Of a DNA stretch of 64,000 bases, positions 17,077-26,192 are shown one piece after another (the stretch's first letter is position 1; the number at the start of each line of letters is the position of its first letter). The notes below the pieces were generated by a model that did not search any database, was not told the DNA's origin, and saw only the letters and a program-made list of their open reading frames with translations. Source of the DNA: Phreatobacter sp. (GTDB lineage: Bacteria > Pseudomonadota > Alphaproteobacteria > Rhizobiales > Phreatobacteraceae); contig NZ_JAPZTZ010000004.1 of NCBI RefSeq assembly GCF_027532945.1, forward strand, positions 1 through 64,000, in the 5' to 3' direction. A program made the position numbers and the translations under genes.

Positions 17077-17179
17077 GCCGCGCCGCCGCCTCCCGCTCAT
17101 CGTCCTCCTCGCCATCCTGCTGCCCATCGGCCTCGCTGATGCGCGGCAGGCGATAATCTGTGACGGTAGCGCCTGCTAG
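17063..17179 (+). CDS. Small exported peptide candidate, 38 aa
   Basis: An open frame starting at an ATG inside the 3' end of the GST gene, in another frame. It encodes a basic N-terminus ([10 protein letters not shown]), a hydrophobic core ([14 protein letters not shown]) and a short tail with two cysteines, CDGSAC. The layout is that of a signal peptide plus a tiny mature peptide. It ends overlapping the stop of the convergent DUF188 gene. No RBS stands out, so it may be a chance frame. Confidence 0.3.
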   Translation: MSSSRPRRRLPLIVLLAILLPIGLADARQAIICDGSAC

Positions 17180-17652
17180 CCGCCGAACCCCGCCCGCTTC
17201 AGCCGGTTCACTGCGAGGTCCATGGCTGACAGAAACGCCGAGCGGTCGCGCGGCGAGAAGGGCGCGGGGCCGCGGGTCGCGCCGCCGGCCGAGCGGATAT
17301 CGTCCATGAGGTTGCGCGTTGCGAGCGCGAGGCCGATGGAGCCGGCATCGAAGAGCCGACCGTTCGGCGCCAGCGTCGTCGCCCCGGCCTTCACCGTGCG
17401 CGCAGCCAGCGGAATGTCGGCGGTAATGACGATGTCGGCCGGCCCGGCGCGCTCGGCGATCCAGTTGTCGGCGATGTCGGGCCCCTCGCTCACCACCACG
17501 CGCTCGATCCATGGCTCGCGCGGCACGCCGAGCGGGCTGTTCGCCACCACCTTCACGGCGAGGCCGTAGCGCTGGGCGACGCGGTAGACCTCGTCCTTCA
17601 CCGGACAGGCGTCGGCATCGACAAAGACGGTGATCGGGCCGCCCGCCGGCAT
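17176..17652 (-). CDS. YaiI/YqxD family protein (DUF188)
   Basis: A 158-aa cytosolic protein with the family's N-terminal [12 protein letters not shown] motif and conserved acidic residues ([20 protein letters not shown]) that suggest a PIN-like metal-binding nuclease fold. The exact function is not established. The start lies 3 bases after the helicase stop on the same strand, so the two are probably co-transcribed. Confidence 0.9.
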   Translation of the reverse strand: MPAGGPITVFVDADACPVKDEVYRVAQRYGLAVKVVANSPLGVPREPWIERVVVSEGPDIADNWIAERAGPADIVITADIPLAARTVKAGATTLAPNGRLFDAGSIGLALATRNLMDDIRSAGGATRGPAPFSPRDRSAFLSAMDLAVNRLKRAGFGG

Positions 17653-17655
17653 GGG

Positions 17656-19416
17656 TCAGCGGCGCTCGCGGTTCTTGCGGTGCTTGAAGCCACCGCGCTC
17701 CGCCTTGCCGCGCGGCGGGCCGGGCGGGCCCTTCTTGCGGAACGGGCGATCGCCAGCGGGCTTGTCGCCGCGCTCGTCATCGCGGCGCGGCGCGGGACGG
17801 CGCGGCCGTTCCTCCTGCCGCTCCTCGATGGGGGCGATGTGGACGTCGTCGGCATTGCCCTTGCGGGCATTGATGATGAACTTCTCGGCGACGCTCGCCG
17901 CCACCTGCACTTCGGTGGTGGTGTCGTTGATGCGGATGGCGCCGATATCCTGGCGGGTGACGCCGCCGCGCCGGCACAGCATCGGCAGCAGCCATTTCGG
18001 ATCGGCGCGGTTCGACCGGCCGACATCGAGGCGGAACCAGGCCATGTCGCCGCTGACCTGCATGTCGCGCGACTCGCGGCCCTTGATCGGCGCGGCGCGG
18101 CCATGGCCGGGATCGGAGACCTCTTCCGGCTCGGGCAGGCGCGAGCGCAGCACGCGGGCGAGCGCGACGGCGATCTCCTCGGCCGAGCGGCGCTGCATGA
18201 GCAGCTCGGCGATCTGGCTGTCCTCCTCGTCGGCGGCCACCGTCAGCACCGGATCGGCGAAGATGCGCTCGCGGTCGAGGGCGCGGATCTCCTCCGCCGT
18301 CGGCGGACCGGACCATTCGGCGCGGATGCCGGCTTCCGCCAGCAGGCTCTCGGCGCGGCGGCGGCGGTTGGTCGGCACCACGAGGACGCTGACGCCCTTG
18401 TTGCCGGCGCGCCCGGTGCGGCCGGAGCGATGCTGCATCACCTCGGCGTCATGCGGCAGTTCGGCATGGATGACGAGGGCGAGGTTCGGCAGGTCGATGC
18501 CGCGTGCCGCCACGTCCGTTGCGATGCAGATGCGGGCGCGGCCGTCGCGCAGCGACTGGAGGGCAAGGTTGCGCTCGTGCTGGCCGAGTTCGCCCGAGAG
18601 GAACACCGCCGAGAAGCCGCGCTCGACGAGCGTCGCGTGCAGGTGGCGCACGGCATTGCGCGTGTTGGCGAAGATGATCGCGGTCTGCGGGTCGAGCTGG
18701 CGCAGCAGGTTCACCACCGCATGCTCGGCCTCGTTCGGGAAGACGCGGATGGCGCGATACGCGATGTCCTGGTGGCCGCGCTCGCCGCCGCCCGCCTCGA
18801 TGCGCAGCGCGTCATGCTGATAGCGCTTGGCCAGCGTCACGATGCCGGCCGGCAGCGTCGCCGAGAACAGCAGGGTGCGGCGGTCCTCAGGCGTGGCGTT
18901 GAGGATGAATTCGAGGTCGTCGCGGAAACCGAGGTCGAGCATCTCGTCGGCCTCGTCGAGGACGACGGCCCGCGCCTCGAAGGGCGCCAGCGCCCCGCGC
19001 TCGATATGGTCGCGCAGGCGGCCCGGCGTGCCGACGACGATGTGCACGCCTTCTTCCAGCAGGCGCCGTTCGCGCCGCGCATCCATGCCGCCGACGCAGG
19101 CGACGATACGCGCGCCGGTCTCGGCATAGAGCCACTGGAATTCGCGCTGCACTTGCAGGGCAAGCTCGCGCGTCGGCGCGACGATGAGGGCGAGGGGATC
19201 GGACGGCGGGCCCATGCGCTCGGCGCCGTCGAGCAGCGTCGAGGCCAGCGCCAGGCCATAGGCCACCGTCTTGCCCGAGCCGGTCTGGGCGGAGACGAGG
19301 AGGTCGCGGTCAGCGGCCTCCTTGGCGACGACGGCGGTCTGGACGGGCGTCAGGTCGACATAGTCGCGGGCAGCGAGAGCCGCGGCGAGCTGCGGCGGGA
19401 TGGTCGTTTTGGTCAA
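17656..19416 (-). CDS. DEAD-box RNA helicase with C-terminal RNA-binding domain
   Basis: A 586-aa ATP-dependent RNA helicase. Motif I AQTGSGKT is at 43-50, Ia PTRELALQ at 81-88, II DEAD at 154-157, III SAT at 185-187, and VI HRSGRTGR at 329-336. Around 470-540 a DbpA-like RNA-binding domain can be recognised, followed by a basic, proline/arginine-rich tail. It probably acts in ribosome assembly or mRNA turnover at low temperature. The best start is the TTG at 19416, since homology begins there; the frame upstream is not protein-like. Confidence 0.92.
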   Translation of the reverse strand: MTKTTIPPQLAAALAARDYVDLTPVQTAVVAKEAADRDLLVSAQTGSGKTVAYGLALASTLLDGAERMGPPSDPLALIVAPTRELALQVQREFQWLYAETGARIVACVGGMDARRERRLLEEGVHIVVGTPGRLRDHIERGALAPFEARAVVLDEADEMLDLGFRDDLEFILNATPEDRRTLLFSATLPAGIVTLAKRYQHDALRIEAGGGERGHQDIAYRAIRVFPNEAEHAVVNLLRQLDPQTAIIFANTRNAVRHLHATLVERGFSAVFLSGELGQHERNLALQSLRDGRARICIATDVAARGIDLPNLALVIHAELPHDAEVMQHRSGRTGRAGNKGVSVLVVPTNRRRRAESLLAEAGIRAEWSGPPTAEEIRALDRERIFADPVLTVAADEEDSQIAELLMQRRSAEEIAVALARVLRSRLPEPEEVSDPGHGRAAPIKGRESRDMQVSGDMAWFRLDVGRSNRADPKWLLPMLCRRGGVTRQDIGAIRINDTTTEVQVAASVAEKFIINARKGNADDVHIAPIEERQEERPRRPAPRRDDERGDKPAGDRPFRKKGPPGPPRGKAERGGFKHRKNRERR

Positions 19417-19588
19417 AGGGTCGGATCTTTCGGACGGGAGAGCATGCCGGCGATCGGGCGCGGCAGGGGCGGCGGATGAGCCGCGGCAGGGGATGGCGGG
19501 GACTGTCGCGCCTTCCCTAGGCGCTTCCCGCGCAAAAAGCCATGACTTTCCCGGCAAGATGACCTTGCGCAACCGGCGGGCCGGCCTC

Positions 19589-20077
19589 TCAGCCGAGTTC
19601 GCAGGCGATCCGGCGCAGCAACGACAGGAACAGCGCCTTGTTCTCGGGGCCGACCAGCCGGTCGAGATCGGCGTCATGGGCGCGCGCCGCCGCCATCAGC
19701 TTCTGGTGCAGGGCGCAGCCCTTGTCGGTGAGGAACAGCGTGTAGCTGCGACGATCGTTCGGCGCCCGCTCGCGGCTGACGAGGCCCCGCTTCACCAGGT
19801 CGTCGAGCGTGGTGGTGAGGGTCGACTTGTCCCTCCCCGCCGCCTTGCCGAGCGCCGTCTGCGTCAGGCCCGGGTTCTCGGCGATGAGGGTGAGCACCGC
19901 AAAGCGCCGTGGCTTCAGGTCGGGATCGCCGACGCGGCTCGCGAAGGCCCGGAACGAGGCCTCCTGCGCCAGGCGCAGGTGGAAGCCGATGAAATCGTCA
20001 AGCGGACCGAGCCGCGCGTCGTCACTGCGCGCGTCGCTTCGGTCGGTCTCGGAAGAGGGCGGGATCGCGTCAGCCAT
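19589..20077 (-). CDS. MarR family transcriptional regulator
   Basis: A 162-aa winged-helix repressor. The DNA-binding part runs from PRRFAVLTLIAENPG through TQTALGKAAGRDKSTLTTTLDDLVKRGLV to the wing with RERAPNDRRSY and LTDKG. It is divergent from the ThDP-enzyme gene at 20206, and the gap contains the palindrome GTTGGATATCCAAC. It therefore probably controls the catabolic block 20206-29938 in response to an aromatic or similar acid (inference). Confidence 0.92.
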   Translation of the reverse strand: MADAIPPSSETDRSDARSDDARLGPLDDFIGFHLRLAQEASFRAFASRVGDPDLKPRRFAVLTLIAENPGLTQTALGKAAGRDKSTLTTTLDDLVKRGLVSRERAPNDRRSYTLFLTDKGCALHQKLMAAARAHDADLDRLVGPENKALFLSLLRRIACELG

Positions 20078-20149
20078 GGTGTCGAGGAAGGGCGGCCACG
20101 GCCGCGGAGCGCGACCATGACACGGCCCGCAGCCGCCTCACAAGGTGGT

Positions 20150-20180
20150 CTTGACTCTAACTGTTGGATATCCAACTAAT
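20150..20180 (+). promoter_or_regulatory. MarR operator inside a promoter for the catabolic block
   Basis: GTTGGATATCCAAC at 20163-20176 is a perfect 14-bp palindrome. TTGACT at 20150-20155 is a good -35 and the AT-rich CAACTAAT at 20173-20180 could hold a weak -10, so the palindrome sits in the spacer where a bound dimer would block RNA polymerase. The TTG inside the palindrome could begin a longer reading frame, but the operator overlap argues for the ATG at 20206. Confidence 0.65.
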
Positions 20181-20205
20181 TGCCGCCCCACCATCGGGAC
20201 CGTCC

Positions 20206-21939
20206 ATGTACACAGCGTCCACCGCCTTCCTCGAAGCGCTCGCCGAAGCCGGCGTGGACTATCTGTTCTGCAATTTCGGCAGCGACCATCCCGCCATGAT
20301 CGAGGCGCTCGCCGAAGCCGCTCGCAGCGGCCGTCGCCTGCCGAAGGTCATCACCTGCCCGAACGAGATGGTGGCGCTGACCGCGGCGCAGGGCCACGCC
20401 CAGGTCTCCGGCCGCGCCCAGGCCGTCATCGTCCATGTGGAGTGCGGGACGCAGTCGCTCGCCGGCGCCGTGCACAACGTCTCCAAGGGCCGCGTCCCCG
20501 TGCTGATCTTCGCGGGAGCCTCGCCCTTCACCCAGTTCGGCGAGCTGCCGGGCAGCCGCAACGAATTCATCCAGTGGATCCAGGACGTCCACGACCAGCG
20601 CGGCATCGTCCGCGGCTACATGCGCTACGACGCCGAGCTGCGCACCGGGCGCAACATCAAGCAGATGACCTGGCGCGCCCTGCAATTCGCCCAGTCCGAC
20701 CCCAAGGGCCCGGTCTATCTGATGGGCGCCCGCGAGGTGATGGAGGAGACGCTCGACCCCGCAGCGCAGGCCGGCCTCGCCGTCGAGGACTTCGCCCCCA
20801 TCGCGCCGGCCGCCCTGCCCCAGGAGGCCGTCCACGCCCTGCTCACCGATCTTGCCGGTGCGCGCCGGCCCCTCATCGTCACCTCCTATCTCGGCCGCAA
20901 CACCCAGGCTGTGGCGGAGCTGCAGCGCCTTGTCGGGCCGCTCGGCATCGGCGTGATCGAGAGCGTCCCGAACGCGGTGAACCTGCCGCACGACGACCCG
21001 ATGTATCTGGGATGCCAGTGGAACGAGCCGCGGCAGAACCCCCATCTCGCCGCCGCCGACGTGGTGGTGGTCATCGATTCAGATGTGCCGTGGATCCCCA
21101 CCGTCTCGAAGCCTGCGCCCGGCGCGAAGATCTGGCACCTCGACGTCGACCCGCTGAAGCAGGACATGCCGCTCTGGTCGATCCCTGCGCGCCGCGTCTT
21201 CCGCGTCCACGCGCAGACGGCGCTGGCCCAGCTCAATGCCGGCCTTGACCGCATCAGCCTCGATGTCGCGCGGATCGGCGAACGCCGCGCCCACTATGCC
21301 CGCGCCCACGATGAGCGGAAGCAGGCCCTCGCCGCGGCCGAAGCCAAGCCCGCCGGCGACCGGCTGACGGCGGAATATGTCACGGCCTGCGTCCGCGCCC
21401 ATGTCGATGCCGACACGATCGTCCTCAACGAGGGCATCACCAACTATCCGGTGGTGGTGAACCACATCGCCCCGACCCGCGCCGGCCAGATGCTCAATTC
21501 CGGCGGCGGCAATCTTGGCTGGACGGGCGGCGCGGCCATCGGCGCCAAGCTCGCCGATCCGGCCAAGACGGTCATCGCCCTGACCGGTGACGGCTCCTAC
21601 ATGTTCTCGCAGCCCTCCACCGTCCACTGGATGGCGCGCCACTACGACACGCCCTTCCTGCAGGTCGTCTTCAACAACCGCGGCTGGCGCGCCCCGCGCT
21701 ATTCGATGCTCGCCGTCCATCCGCAGGGCGAGGCGAGCCGCGCGGCCGATATCGGCGTCGCTTTTGACCCGCCGCCCGACTATGCCGGCATTGCCGCGGC
21801 GGCCGGCGGTGCCCACGCGCGCCAGGTGCGACATCCCGACGAGGTCGAGGCGGCTGTCGCCGAGGCGCTGCGCGTGGTGAAACAGGACAGGAGGGCTGCT
21901 GTACTCGACGTATGGTTGCCCCATCTGATGGAAGGCTGA
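20206..21939 (+). CDS. Thiamine-diphosphate-dependent enzyme (acetolactate synthase/benzoylformate decarboxylase type)
   Basis: A 577-aa enzyme with the three-domain ThDP architecture. The N-terminal Pyr domain has the activating glutamate in PNEMVAL, a central Rossmann domain follows, and the C-terminal PP domain shows GDGSYMFSQ through FNNRGW as the Mg-ThDP motif. It probably decarboxylates or ligates a 2-oxoacid. The start is set at 20206 (MYTASTAF) because the region upstream is operator DNA. Its nearest partner is the aldehyde dehydrogenase at the end of the block, which would oxidise an aldehyde product. Confidence 0.88.
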   Translation: MYTASTAFLEALAEAGVDYLFCNFGSDHPAMIEALAEAARSGRRLPKVITCPNEMVALTAAQGHAQVSGRAQAVIVHVECGTQSLAGAVHNVSKGRVPVLIFAGASPFTQFGELPGSRNEFIQWIQDVHDQRGIVRGYMRYDAELRTGRNIKQMTWRALQFAQSDPKGPVYLMGAREVMEETLDPAAQAGLAVEDFAPIAPAALPQEAVHALLTDLAGARRPLIVTSYLGRNTQAVAELQRLVGPLGIGVIESVPNAVNLPHDDPMYLGCQWNEPRQNPHLAAADVVVVIDSDVPWIPTVSKPAPGAKIWHLDVDPLKQDMPLWSIPARRVFRVHAQTALAQLNAGLDRISLDVARIGERRAHYARAHDERKQALAAAEAKPAGDRLTAEYVTACVRAHVDADTIVLNEGITNYPVVVNHIAPTRAGQMLNSGGGNLGWTGGAAIGAKLADPAKTVIALTGDGSYMFSQPSTVHWMARHYDTPFLQVVFNNRGWRAPRYSMLAVHPQGEASRAADIGVAFDPPPDYAGIAAAAGGAHARQVRHPDEVEAAVAEALRVVKQDRRAAVLDVWLPHLMEG

Positions 21940-22005
21940 CGACCCGATCACGATCCGACGGCACCGAACGACCGCGGACGACATGGACACACAGGGAGGA
22001 ACGAC

Positions 22006-22998
22006 ATGGCGCAGGATGCATCGCCGAACCGTCGCCACGTGCTCGCCGCCGGCCTCGCCGGGGCAGGGCTGATCGCGAGCCCGGGGCTCGTGAGGGCCCA
22101 GGCCTGGCCAAGCCGGCCCATCCGCATCGTCGTCGCCTTCCCGCCGGGCGGGGCGGCGGACATCGTCACCCGCCATCTCACCGAGCGGCTGTCGCAGGAA
22201 TGGGGCCAGCCGGTCGTGGTGGAGAACCGCGGCGGCGCCGGCGGCAATGTCGCCTCGGCCGAGGTGGCGCGCACGGACCCGGACGGCCACACGCTGCTCA
22301 TCACCTCCAGTGCCGTGGCGATCAACCACCTGCTCTATGCGCGGATGCCGCTCGACACGTTCAAGGACCTCGCGCCCGTCGGCATGGGCATCACCGTGCC
22401 GAACGTCATGGTCGTGCCGGCAGCCTCTGCCGACCGCACGCCGGCCGACCTTCTCGCCCGCGCCCGCGCCAATCCCGGCAAGCTCACCTACGGCTCGGCC
22501 GGCATCGGCTCATCGATCCACATGGCCGGTGAACTGTTCAAATATCTCGCCAAGGTCGACATCGTCCATGCGCCCTATCGCGGCGCCGGCCCTGCCATGA
22601 ACGACCTGATTGGCGGCCGCCTCGACGTGATGTTCGACACGCTCACCGTCTCCGCCTCGCAGATCCGCGGCGGCACCATCCGCGCCATCGGCGTCTCGAC
22701 AAAGGAGCCCTTGGCGGATCTGCCGGGCGTGCCGGTCATTTCGGCGACCGTGCCGGGCTACGAGATGCAGTCCTGGTTCGCCTTCTTCACCGCCGCCCGC
22801 ACCCCGCCGGAGATCATTGCCCGGCTGTCGGCGGGCCTGAAGGCGGCGCTGCACGACCCCGCCGTGGTGAAGCGGCTCGCCGAGATCGGCACCACGCCGG
22901 TCGGCTCCACCCCCGAGGAGCTCGCCGCCGCCATGCAGGCGGAGGTCCGTCTCTGGGAGCCGGTGATCAAGGCCGCCGACATCAAGATCAGCGGCTGA
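22006..22998 (+). CDS. Bug family (tripartite tricarboxylate transporter) binding protein
   Basis: A 330-aa periplasmic protein. It has a Tat-like signal ([15 protein letters not shown] ... VRAQ) and the Bug-family opening [16 protein letters not shown], followed by [12 protein letters not shown] and [16 protein letters not shown]. It captures a carboxylate for a TctAB-type permease, but no tctA or tctB gene is present nearby. An AGGGAGGA ribosome site precedes the ATG. It is followed by a hairpin at 23004-23025. Confidence 0.93.
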   Translation: MAQDASPNRRHVLAAGLAGAGLIASPGLVRAQAWPSRPIRIVVAFPPGGAADIVTRHLTERLSQEWGQPVVVENRGGAGGNVASAEVARTDPDGHTLLITSSAVAINHLLYARMPLDTFKDLAPVGMGITVPNVMVVPAASADRTPADLLARARANPGKLTYGSAGIGSSIHMAGELFKYLAKVDIVHAPYRGAGPAMNDLIGGRLDVMFDTLTVSASQIRGGTIRAIGVSTKEPLADLPGVPVISATVPGYEMQSWFAFFTAARTPPEIIARLSAGLKAALHDPAVVKRLAEIGTTPVGSTPEELAAAMQAEVRLWEPVIKAADIKISG

Positions 22999-23003
22999 CA
23001 GGC

Positions 23004-23025
23004 GGACCCGCGGGAGGGCGGGTCC
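23004..23025. repeat. Hairpin after the Bug-protein gene
   Basis: GGACCCGC (23004-23011) and GCGGGTCC (23018-23025) form a perfect 8-bp stem with a 6-base loop, 6 bases past the stop. No T-run follows, so read-through into the next binding-protein gene is likely, with the structure stabilising the upstream message. Confidence 0.6.
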
Positions 23026-23088
23026 TGATAGAGGCATGACGACCACAACGACACCCCCGGGACAGGGGGACACCCAAGGAGGCCCAAG

Positions 23089-24303
23089 ATGCGCATCACC
23101 CACCCCAGCCGCCGCGCCGTCGTCGGCGGCATTGCCGCAGCGGCGCTCGCCGCGCCCCAGGTCCGCGCCCAGCCGGGGCCGGTCAAGATCGGCTTCTCGA
23201 TCTCCAAGACCGGTCCGAATGCCGGCGGCGCCAATGTCACGACCCTGCCGAACTACCAGCTCTGGCTGAAGGAGACGAACGATGCCGGTGGCCTGAGGCT
23301 GCCGGGCGGCCAGCGCCGCGCCATCGAGTTCGTCGAGTATGACGACCGCTCCCAGTCGGAAGAGGCCGTCCGCAACATCGAGCGCCTCGTCAACCAGGAC
23401 AAGGTCGACCTGCTTCTGCCGCCCTGGGGCACGGCGATGAACCTCGCGGTGGCGCCCTCGTTCAACCGCGGCGGCTTCCCCCATCTCGCCTCGACCTTCT
23501 TCGTCGAGCGCCAGCCCGAGTTGGTGAAGCGCTGGAACAACATGTTCCTGTTCCTCGACCGGCCCTCCACCGCCATCACCGCGCTGACCGACCTCCTCGC
23601 AACGCTGAAGGACAAGGGTCTCGGCAACACCGTGGCGCTCGCTTCCGTGCAGGACCAGTTCGGCCTCGAGCTCGTCAGCGCCGCGCGCGCCGGCATTGCC
23701 AGGGCCGGCTTCCAGATCGTTATGGACCGCCAGTATCCGCCGGGCACGCAGGACCTCGCCCCCATCATCTCGGAGGCGGCGCGGCTCAAGCCCGACATGT
23801 TCCTCGCCTTCTCCTATCCGCCGGACACCCTGGCGCTGACCGAGCAGGCACGCATCGCCGGTCTCAATCCGAAGGTGTTCTACACCGCCGTCGGCACCGC
23901 CTTCCCGCTCTACAAGCAGCGTTTCGGCGCCAATGCCGAGGGCGTCATGGGCATCGGCGGCGTCGATGTGACCAACCCGCGGATCAAGGACTATATCGAG
24001 CGCCACAACCGCATCGTCGGCCGCGAGCCCGACCGCTGGGCCTCGACCACCACCTATTCGACGCTGCAGGTCCTCACCCAGGCGATCGAGCGGGTCGGCA
24101 TCGATAAGGCGGCGCTTGTCCGCGACATCGGCGCCAATTCCTTCGACACGATCCTCGGCCCCATCAAGTTCGTCGACAACCAGCGGGTCGACCAGTGGTG
24201 GGTCGGCCAGTGGCAGCAGGGCGAGTTCGTGGCGCTTGCCCCCACCAAGGTCGGTGGCACCAAGGCGCCGATCTTCCCCAAGCCCGCCTGGCCGACCGCC
24301 TGA
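23089..24303 (+). CDS. Branched-chain amino acid/amide-type ABC transporter binding protein
   Basis: A 404-aa periplasmic receptor of the Peripla_BP_6 (LivJ/AmiC-like) fold. It has a signal sequence with RRAVVGGIAAAALAA and cleavage after VRAQ, then VKIGFSISKTGPNAGGA, the typical first strand and ligand loop. A central LLPPWGTAMNLAVAPSFNRGGFPHL and later AFSYPPDTLALTEQA are typical of receptors for aromatic acids or amides in catabolic clusters. It is the ligand-binding subunit for the LivH/M/G/F genes that follow. Confidence 0.92.
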   Translation: MRITHPSRRAVVGGIAAAALAAPQVRAQPGPVKIGFSISKTGPNAGGANVTTLPNYQLWLKETNDAGGLRLPGGQRRAIEFVEYDDRSQSEEAVRNIERLVNQDKVDLLLPPWGTAMNLAVAPSFNRGGFPHLASTFFVERQPELVKRWNNMFLFLDRPSTAITALTDLLATLKDKGLGNTVALASVQDQFGLELVSAARAGIARAGFQIVMDRQYPPGTQDLAPIISEAARLKPDMFLAFSYPPDTLALTEQARIAGLNPKVFYTAVGTAFPLYKQRFGANAEGVMGIGGVDVTNPRIKDYIERHNRIVGREPDRWASTTTYSTLQVLTQAIERVGIDKAALVRDIGANSFDTILGPIKFVDNQRVDQWWVGQWQQGEFVALAPTKVGGTKAPIFPKPAWPTA

Positions 24304-24320
24304 CGCCTTTTCGCCAAGGC

Positions 24321-24345
24321 CCGCCGCCCCGTTGAGGGGCGGCGG
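24321..24345. repeat. Hairpin between binding protein and permease
   Basis: CCGCCGCCCC (24321-24330) and GGGGCGGCGG (24336-24345) form a perfect 10-bp stem with loop GTTGA, 17 bases past the binding-protein stop and 20 before the livH start. It lacks a T-run. It probably protects the binding-protein message and lowers permease expression. Confidence 0.68.
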
Positions 24346-24365
24346 CTTCTCCCGGAGACGCCCGT

Positions 24366-25241
24366 ATGTTCCTCGTCGACGTCATCCTGTCGGGACTGAT
24401 CCTCGGCGGCATCTATGCGCTGATCGCCATGGGGCTGTCGCTCCAGTACGGCGTCGCGCGGATCATGAACCTCGCCTATGGCGAGTTCACCATTGCCGCC
24501 TCCTTCCTCGCCTATGTGATGTTCACGGTCGCCGGGGTGAGCCCGATCCTGGCGCTGGCTGTGGCCATGCCGCTCTCCTTCGCGCTCAACTGGGCGGTCT
24601 ATCGCGTGCTGATGACGCCGCTCGTGCGCCGCGCGAAATCGCCGGGCGCGCTCGAGGTCGATTCCATCCTCGCCACCTTCGGCCTGCTCTTCGTCGTCCA
24701 GGGCATCCTGCTGATGATCTTCGGCGGGTCCTATGTCAGCTATTCCTACCTTGCCGTGCCGGTGCAGATCATCGGTTCGACCGTGGCGCTGAACCGCCTC
24801 CTCGCTGCCGGCCTCGCGGTCGCCATCGCCCTGGCGCTCACCCTCTTCCTCATGCGCACCCGCATCGGCACGGCGATCCGCGCCGTCTCGGTGAACCCCG
24901 CCGCCGCCCCCCTCGTCGGCATCGACACCACCGCCTATGCAGCCTTCGCCTTCGGCCTCGGCGGCGCGCTGGTGGCCGCCTCCGGCGTGCTGGTCTCGAT
25001 GTTCTTCACCTTCAACGCCGCCATGGGCGTGGTCTTCACCATGAAGGCGCTGATCGTCGTCATCATGGGCGGCGTCGGCAACATTTTCGGCGCGCTCGTC
25101 GCCGGCCTCATCCTCGGCCTCGCCGAGGCGCTCACCGCCGCCTTCCTCGACGGTGGCCTGACGCTGGCGGTCAACTTCGCGCTCTTCCTCGGCATCCTGC
25201 TCATCCGGCCGACCGGCCTGTTCGGAAAGGCCGCCCGATGA
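24366..25241 (+). CDS. livH: Branched-chain amino acid-type ABC permease (LivH)
   Basis: A 291-aa inner-membrane protein with about eight hydrophobic segments, one of the two channel subunits. Family signatures include LILGGIYALIAMGLSLQYGVARIMNLAYGEF and the cytoplasmic coupling loop RAVSVNPAAAPLVGID (EAA-like), followed by the glycine-rich VVIMGGVGNIFGALVAG. Its stop overlaps the LivM start by ATGA. The substrate is unknown; the catabolic genes around it suggest an aromatic or branched acid. Confidence 0.93.
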   Translation: MFLVDVILSGLILGGIYALIAMGLSLQYGVARIMNLAYGEFTIAASFLAYVMFTVAGVSPILALAVAMPLSFALNWAVYRVLMTPLVRRAKSPGALEVDSILATFGLLFVVQGILLMIFGGSYVSYSYLAVPVQIIGSTVALNRLLAAGLAVAIALALTLFLMRTRIGTAIRAVSVNPAAAPLVGIDTTAYAAFAFGLGGALVAASGVLVSMFFTFNAAMGVVFTMKALIVVIMGGVGNIFGALVAGLILGLAEALTAAFLDGGLTLAVNFALFLGILLIRPTGLFGKAAR

Positions 25242-26188
25242 ACGCCAAGGACTGGATCGTTCCGCTTGCCATTCTCGCCGCCGCGGCGGTGCTGGCACCG
25301 CTGCCGCTGGTCGCCGGCTCCTACTGGATGGCGCTGCTGGTCAACGTGCTGATGTATGCGGTGCTTGCCACCGCCTGGGCGCTGTTCTCCGGCCCGACGC
25401 ATTACGTGTCGCTGGCCACCGCCGCCTTCTTCGGCCTTGGCGCCTACACCATGGCCTTCCTTGGCGAGAAGCTGCCGCTGGCGCTGGTCTATCCCGTCGC
25501 GGCGCTGATCGGCGCAGTCATCGCCACCATCGTCGGCCTCTCCACGCTCCGCCTGTCGGGCGTCTATTTCGTCATCTTCACCTTCGGCCTCGCCGAGCTC
25601 GTCCGCCAGCTCGTCACCTGGGCCGAGGCGAAATATGGCGGCACGGTCGGCCGCTTCGTCTTCATCGACGTCACCCAGCAGGGCATCTACTGGATGCTGC
25701 TCGGCGTGCTCGTCCTCGTGCTCCTGACCGGCTTCCTCATCCAGCGCTCGCGCCTCGGCTGGGCGCTCAAGGCCATCGGCGAGGATGAGACGGTGGCCCG
25801 CCATGCCGGCATCGACACGACGGTCGCGAAGGTCGCCGTCTTCGTCATCTCGGCGACCTTCATGACCGTGGTCGGGGCGATCATGGCGCCGCGCTGGACC
25901 TATATCGACCCCTCCATCGCCTTCAATCCGATCATCTCCTTCCAGGTGCTGATCATGGCCCTGCTCGGCGGCGCGGCGCGGCTCTACGGGCCGATCCTCG
26001 GCGTCGTGCCGCTCGCCACCCTCTTCGAGATCCTGCAGGCGAATTTCCCCAATTCCTTCTCCATCCTTCTCGGCCTCGCCTTCCTGGTGATCGTCTATTT
26101 CGTGCCCAGCGGCATTGTCGGGTTGATCGACCAGGGCCGCGATGTGCTGGGCCGCGCCGGGCGCCGCCGCGCCCATCCGGCGGAGTGA
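25238..26188 (+). CDS. livM: Branched-chain amino acid-type ABC permease (LivM)
   Basis: A 316-aa membrane protein, the second channel subunit. It has the LivM landmarks YVSLATAAFFGLGAYT and LRLSGVYFVIFTFGLAELVRQ, the coupling loop KAIGEDETVARHAGID, and the terminal FVPSGIVGLID. The start at 25238 overlaps the LivH stop by 4 bp, which fixes it. The gene ends 4 bases before livG. Confidence 0.93.
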   Translation: MNAKDWIVPLAILAAAAVLAPLPLVAGSYWMALLVNVLMYAVLATAWALFSGPTHYVSLATAAFFGLGAYTMAFLGEKLPLALVYPVAALIGAVIATIVGLSTLRLSGVYFVIFTFGLAELVRQLVTWAEAKYGGTVGRFVFIDVTQQGIYWMLLGVLVLVLLTGFLIQRSRLGWALKAIGEDETVARHAGIDTTVAKVAVFVISATFMTVVGAIMAPRWTYIDPSIAFNPIISFQVLIMALLGGAARLYGPILGVVPLATLFEILQANFPNSFSILLGLAFLVIVYFVPSGIVGLIDQGRDVLGRAGRRRAHPAE

Positions 26189-26192
26189 CCCG

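Noticed and set aside
22510-24006. A 498-codon minus-strand frame opposite the Bug and ABC binding-protein genes
   Set aside because: The composition is that of antisense GC-rich DNA (R, G, A, D, H), and both plus-strand genes have clear family motifs.
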